Source of the DNA: Methyloceanibacter sp. | Lineage (GTDB): Bacteria; Pseudomonadota; Alphaproteobacteria; Rhizobiales; Methyloligellaceae | Direction of reading: 5' to 3' | DNA length: 6,100 nucleotides | Assembly: GCA_016649675.1 (NCBI GenBank) | Contig: JAENXG010000149.1 | Coordinates: forward strand, 1-6,100 | Part shown: one piece after another, positions 5,339 through 6,100 of the stretch | How the letters are laid out: the number at the start of each line of letters is the position of its first letter | How positions within the stretch are numbered: the first letter of the stretch is position 1 | Notes under the pieces: model-generated | Databases searched by the model: none | Told to the model about the DNA's origin: nothing | Seen by the model: only the letters and a program-made list of their open reading frames with translations | Position numbers and translations under genes: made by a program

Positions 5339-6100
5339 ATGCTGCTCGGCTCCGAACGACTGATCGCATCGCCACGCCTGAACGGGCTTCGGGTTGGCGT
5401 GCTCGCCAATCCCGCCTCGATCGATCACGGCTTCGGCCACGTGGTCGACCGCCTCGGCGCCTCGTCCGACTATCGGCTCGCCGCCATCTTCGGTCCGCAG
5501 CACGGCTTCCGATCCGACCTCCAGGACAACATGATCGAAACCCCGCATGGGAAGGACCCGCGCCGCGGCGTGCCGATCTTCTCGCTCTATAGCGAGACGC
5601 GCGAACCGACGCCTGAGATGCTCAACCTCATCGATGTCCTCGTCATCGACCTTCAGGACGTCGGCGCGCGCATCTATACCTTCATCTACACCATGGCCAA
5701 CTGCCTGCGCGCTGCGGCCCGTCATGGCGTCCCCGTCATCGTCTGCGACCGCCCCAATCCGATCGGCGGCATACAGATCGAAGGACCGATGCTGGAGGCG
5801 GGCTACGAGTCGTTCGTGGGCCAGTTTCCCATGCCGATGCGGCACGGCATGACCGTCGCCGAACTCGCGCTTCTGTTCAACGAGCATCACGGCATCGGCG
5901 CCGCGCTCGAGATCGTCCCCATGGAGGGCTGGTCGCGGGAGATGTATTTCGACGATACTGACATCCCTTGGGTGATGCCGTCGCCGAACATGCCGACGCT
6001 CGACTCGGCCATCGTCTATCCCGGCACCGTGCTGTTCGAGGGCACCATGGTGTCGGAAGGACGCGGCACGACGCGCCCCTTCGAGCTGATTGGGGCGCCC
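5339..6100 (+). CDS. DUF1343 / NamZ-type exo-beta-N-acetylmuramidase (3' end outside window)
   Basis: The frame is open to the window edge; 254 residues are visible of a family usually about 380-430 long. Hallmarks: GSERLI (4-9), matching the family's N-terminal GxDRL; FGPQHGFRSDLQDNMIE (51-67); DLQDVGARIYTFIYT (104-118); DRPNPIGG (137-144); PMRHGMT (166-172); PSPNMPT (214-220); SEGRGTTRPFE (239-249). Characterised members (NamZ) remove N-acetylmuramic acid from the non-reducing end of peptidoglycan fragments, so a role in cell-wall turnover is likely; activity of this member is inferred. The domain begins at the third residue and no signal peptide is seen, which points to a cytoplasmic enzyme acting on imported fragments. 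ATG 5339 is chosen because of the GSERLI match. A GTG at 5300 is in frame but only about 14 bases after the predicted transcription start. Neither start has a recognisable ribosome binding site. Confidence 0.9.
   Translation, partial: MLLGSERLIASPRLNGLRVGVLANPASIDHGFGHVVDRLGASSDYRLAAIFGPQHGFRSDLQDNMIETPHGKDPRRGVPIFSLYSETREPTPEMLNLIDVLVIDLQDVGARIYTFIYTMANCLRAAARHGVPVIVCDRPNPIGGIQIEGPMLEAGYESFVGQFPMPMRHGMTVAELALLFNEHHGIGAALEIVPMEGWSREMYFDDTDIPWVMPSPNMPTLDSAIVYPGTVLFEGTMVSEGRGTTRPFELIGAP

Overview
The window is high-GC and gene-dense. It looks like chromosomal DNA of an alphaproteobacterium, probably of the Hyphomicrobiales. This rests on the style of the LpxB protein, the Gfo/Idh plus DegT sugar-nucleotide pair of the kind used for 2,3-diaminoglucose lipid A, and the codon use. 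No mobile element, CRISPR array, tRNA or rRNA was seen.

Layout. On the minus strand at the left edge is a two-gene unit: an AhpD-like carboxymuconolactone decarboxylase (CMD) gene followed by a secreted or membrane-anchored cupin that runs off the window. The CMD gene carries a one-base deletion that breaks its reading frame near position 748. Divergent from this unit, on the plus strand, come a MEKHLA-domain protein of unknown function and then lpxB (lipid-A-disaccharide synthase). Convergent with lpxB, on the minus strand, are a DegT/DnrJ/EryC1/StrS aminotransferase (upstream) and a Gfo/Idh/MocA NAD-dependent dehydrogenase (downstream). Divergent from the aminotransferase is a plus-strand DUF1343/NamZ-type gene (exo-N-acetylmuramidase family), cut by the right edge.

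How the genes may work together. The best-supported theme is envelope amino-sugar metabolism. LpxB joins UDP-2,3-diacyl-glucosamine and its lipid X to make the lipid A disaccharide. The dehydrogenase and aminotransferase have the signatures of enzymes that oxidise and then transaminate C3 of a UDP-GlcNAc-type sugar, as GnnA and GnnB do. Their position beside lpxB suggests that this organism makes UDP-GlcNAc3N and a lipid A with amide-linked acyl chains at position 3. The NamZ-like protein would act on the MurNAc side of peptidoglycan turnover. The CMD/cupin pair looks like an unrelated redox or stress unit.

The main points for a second look are the lpxB/gnnA/gnnB-like neighbourhood, the frameshift in the CMD gene, and the 269-bp divergent region at 5070-5338, which holds two inverted repeats and a good sigma70-like promoter. 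I saw no clearly novel system.
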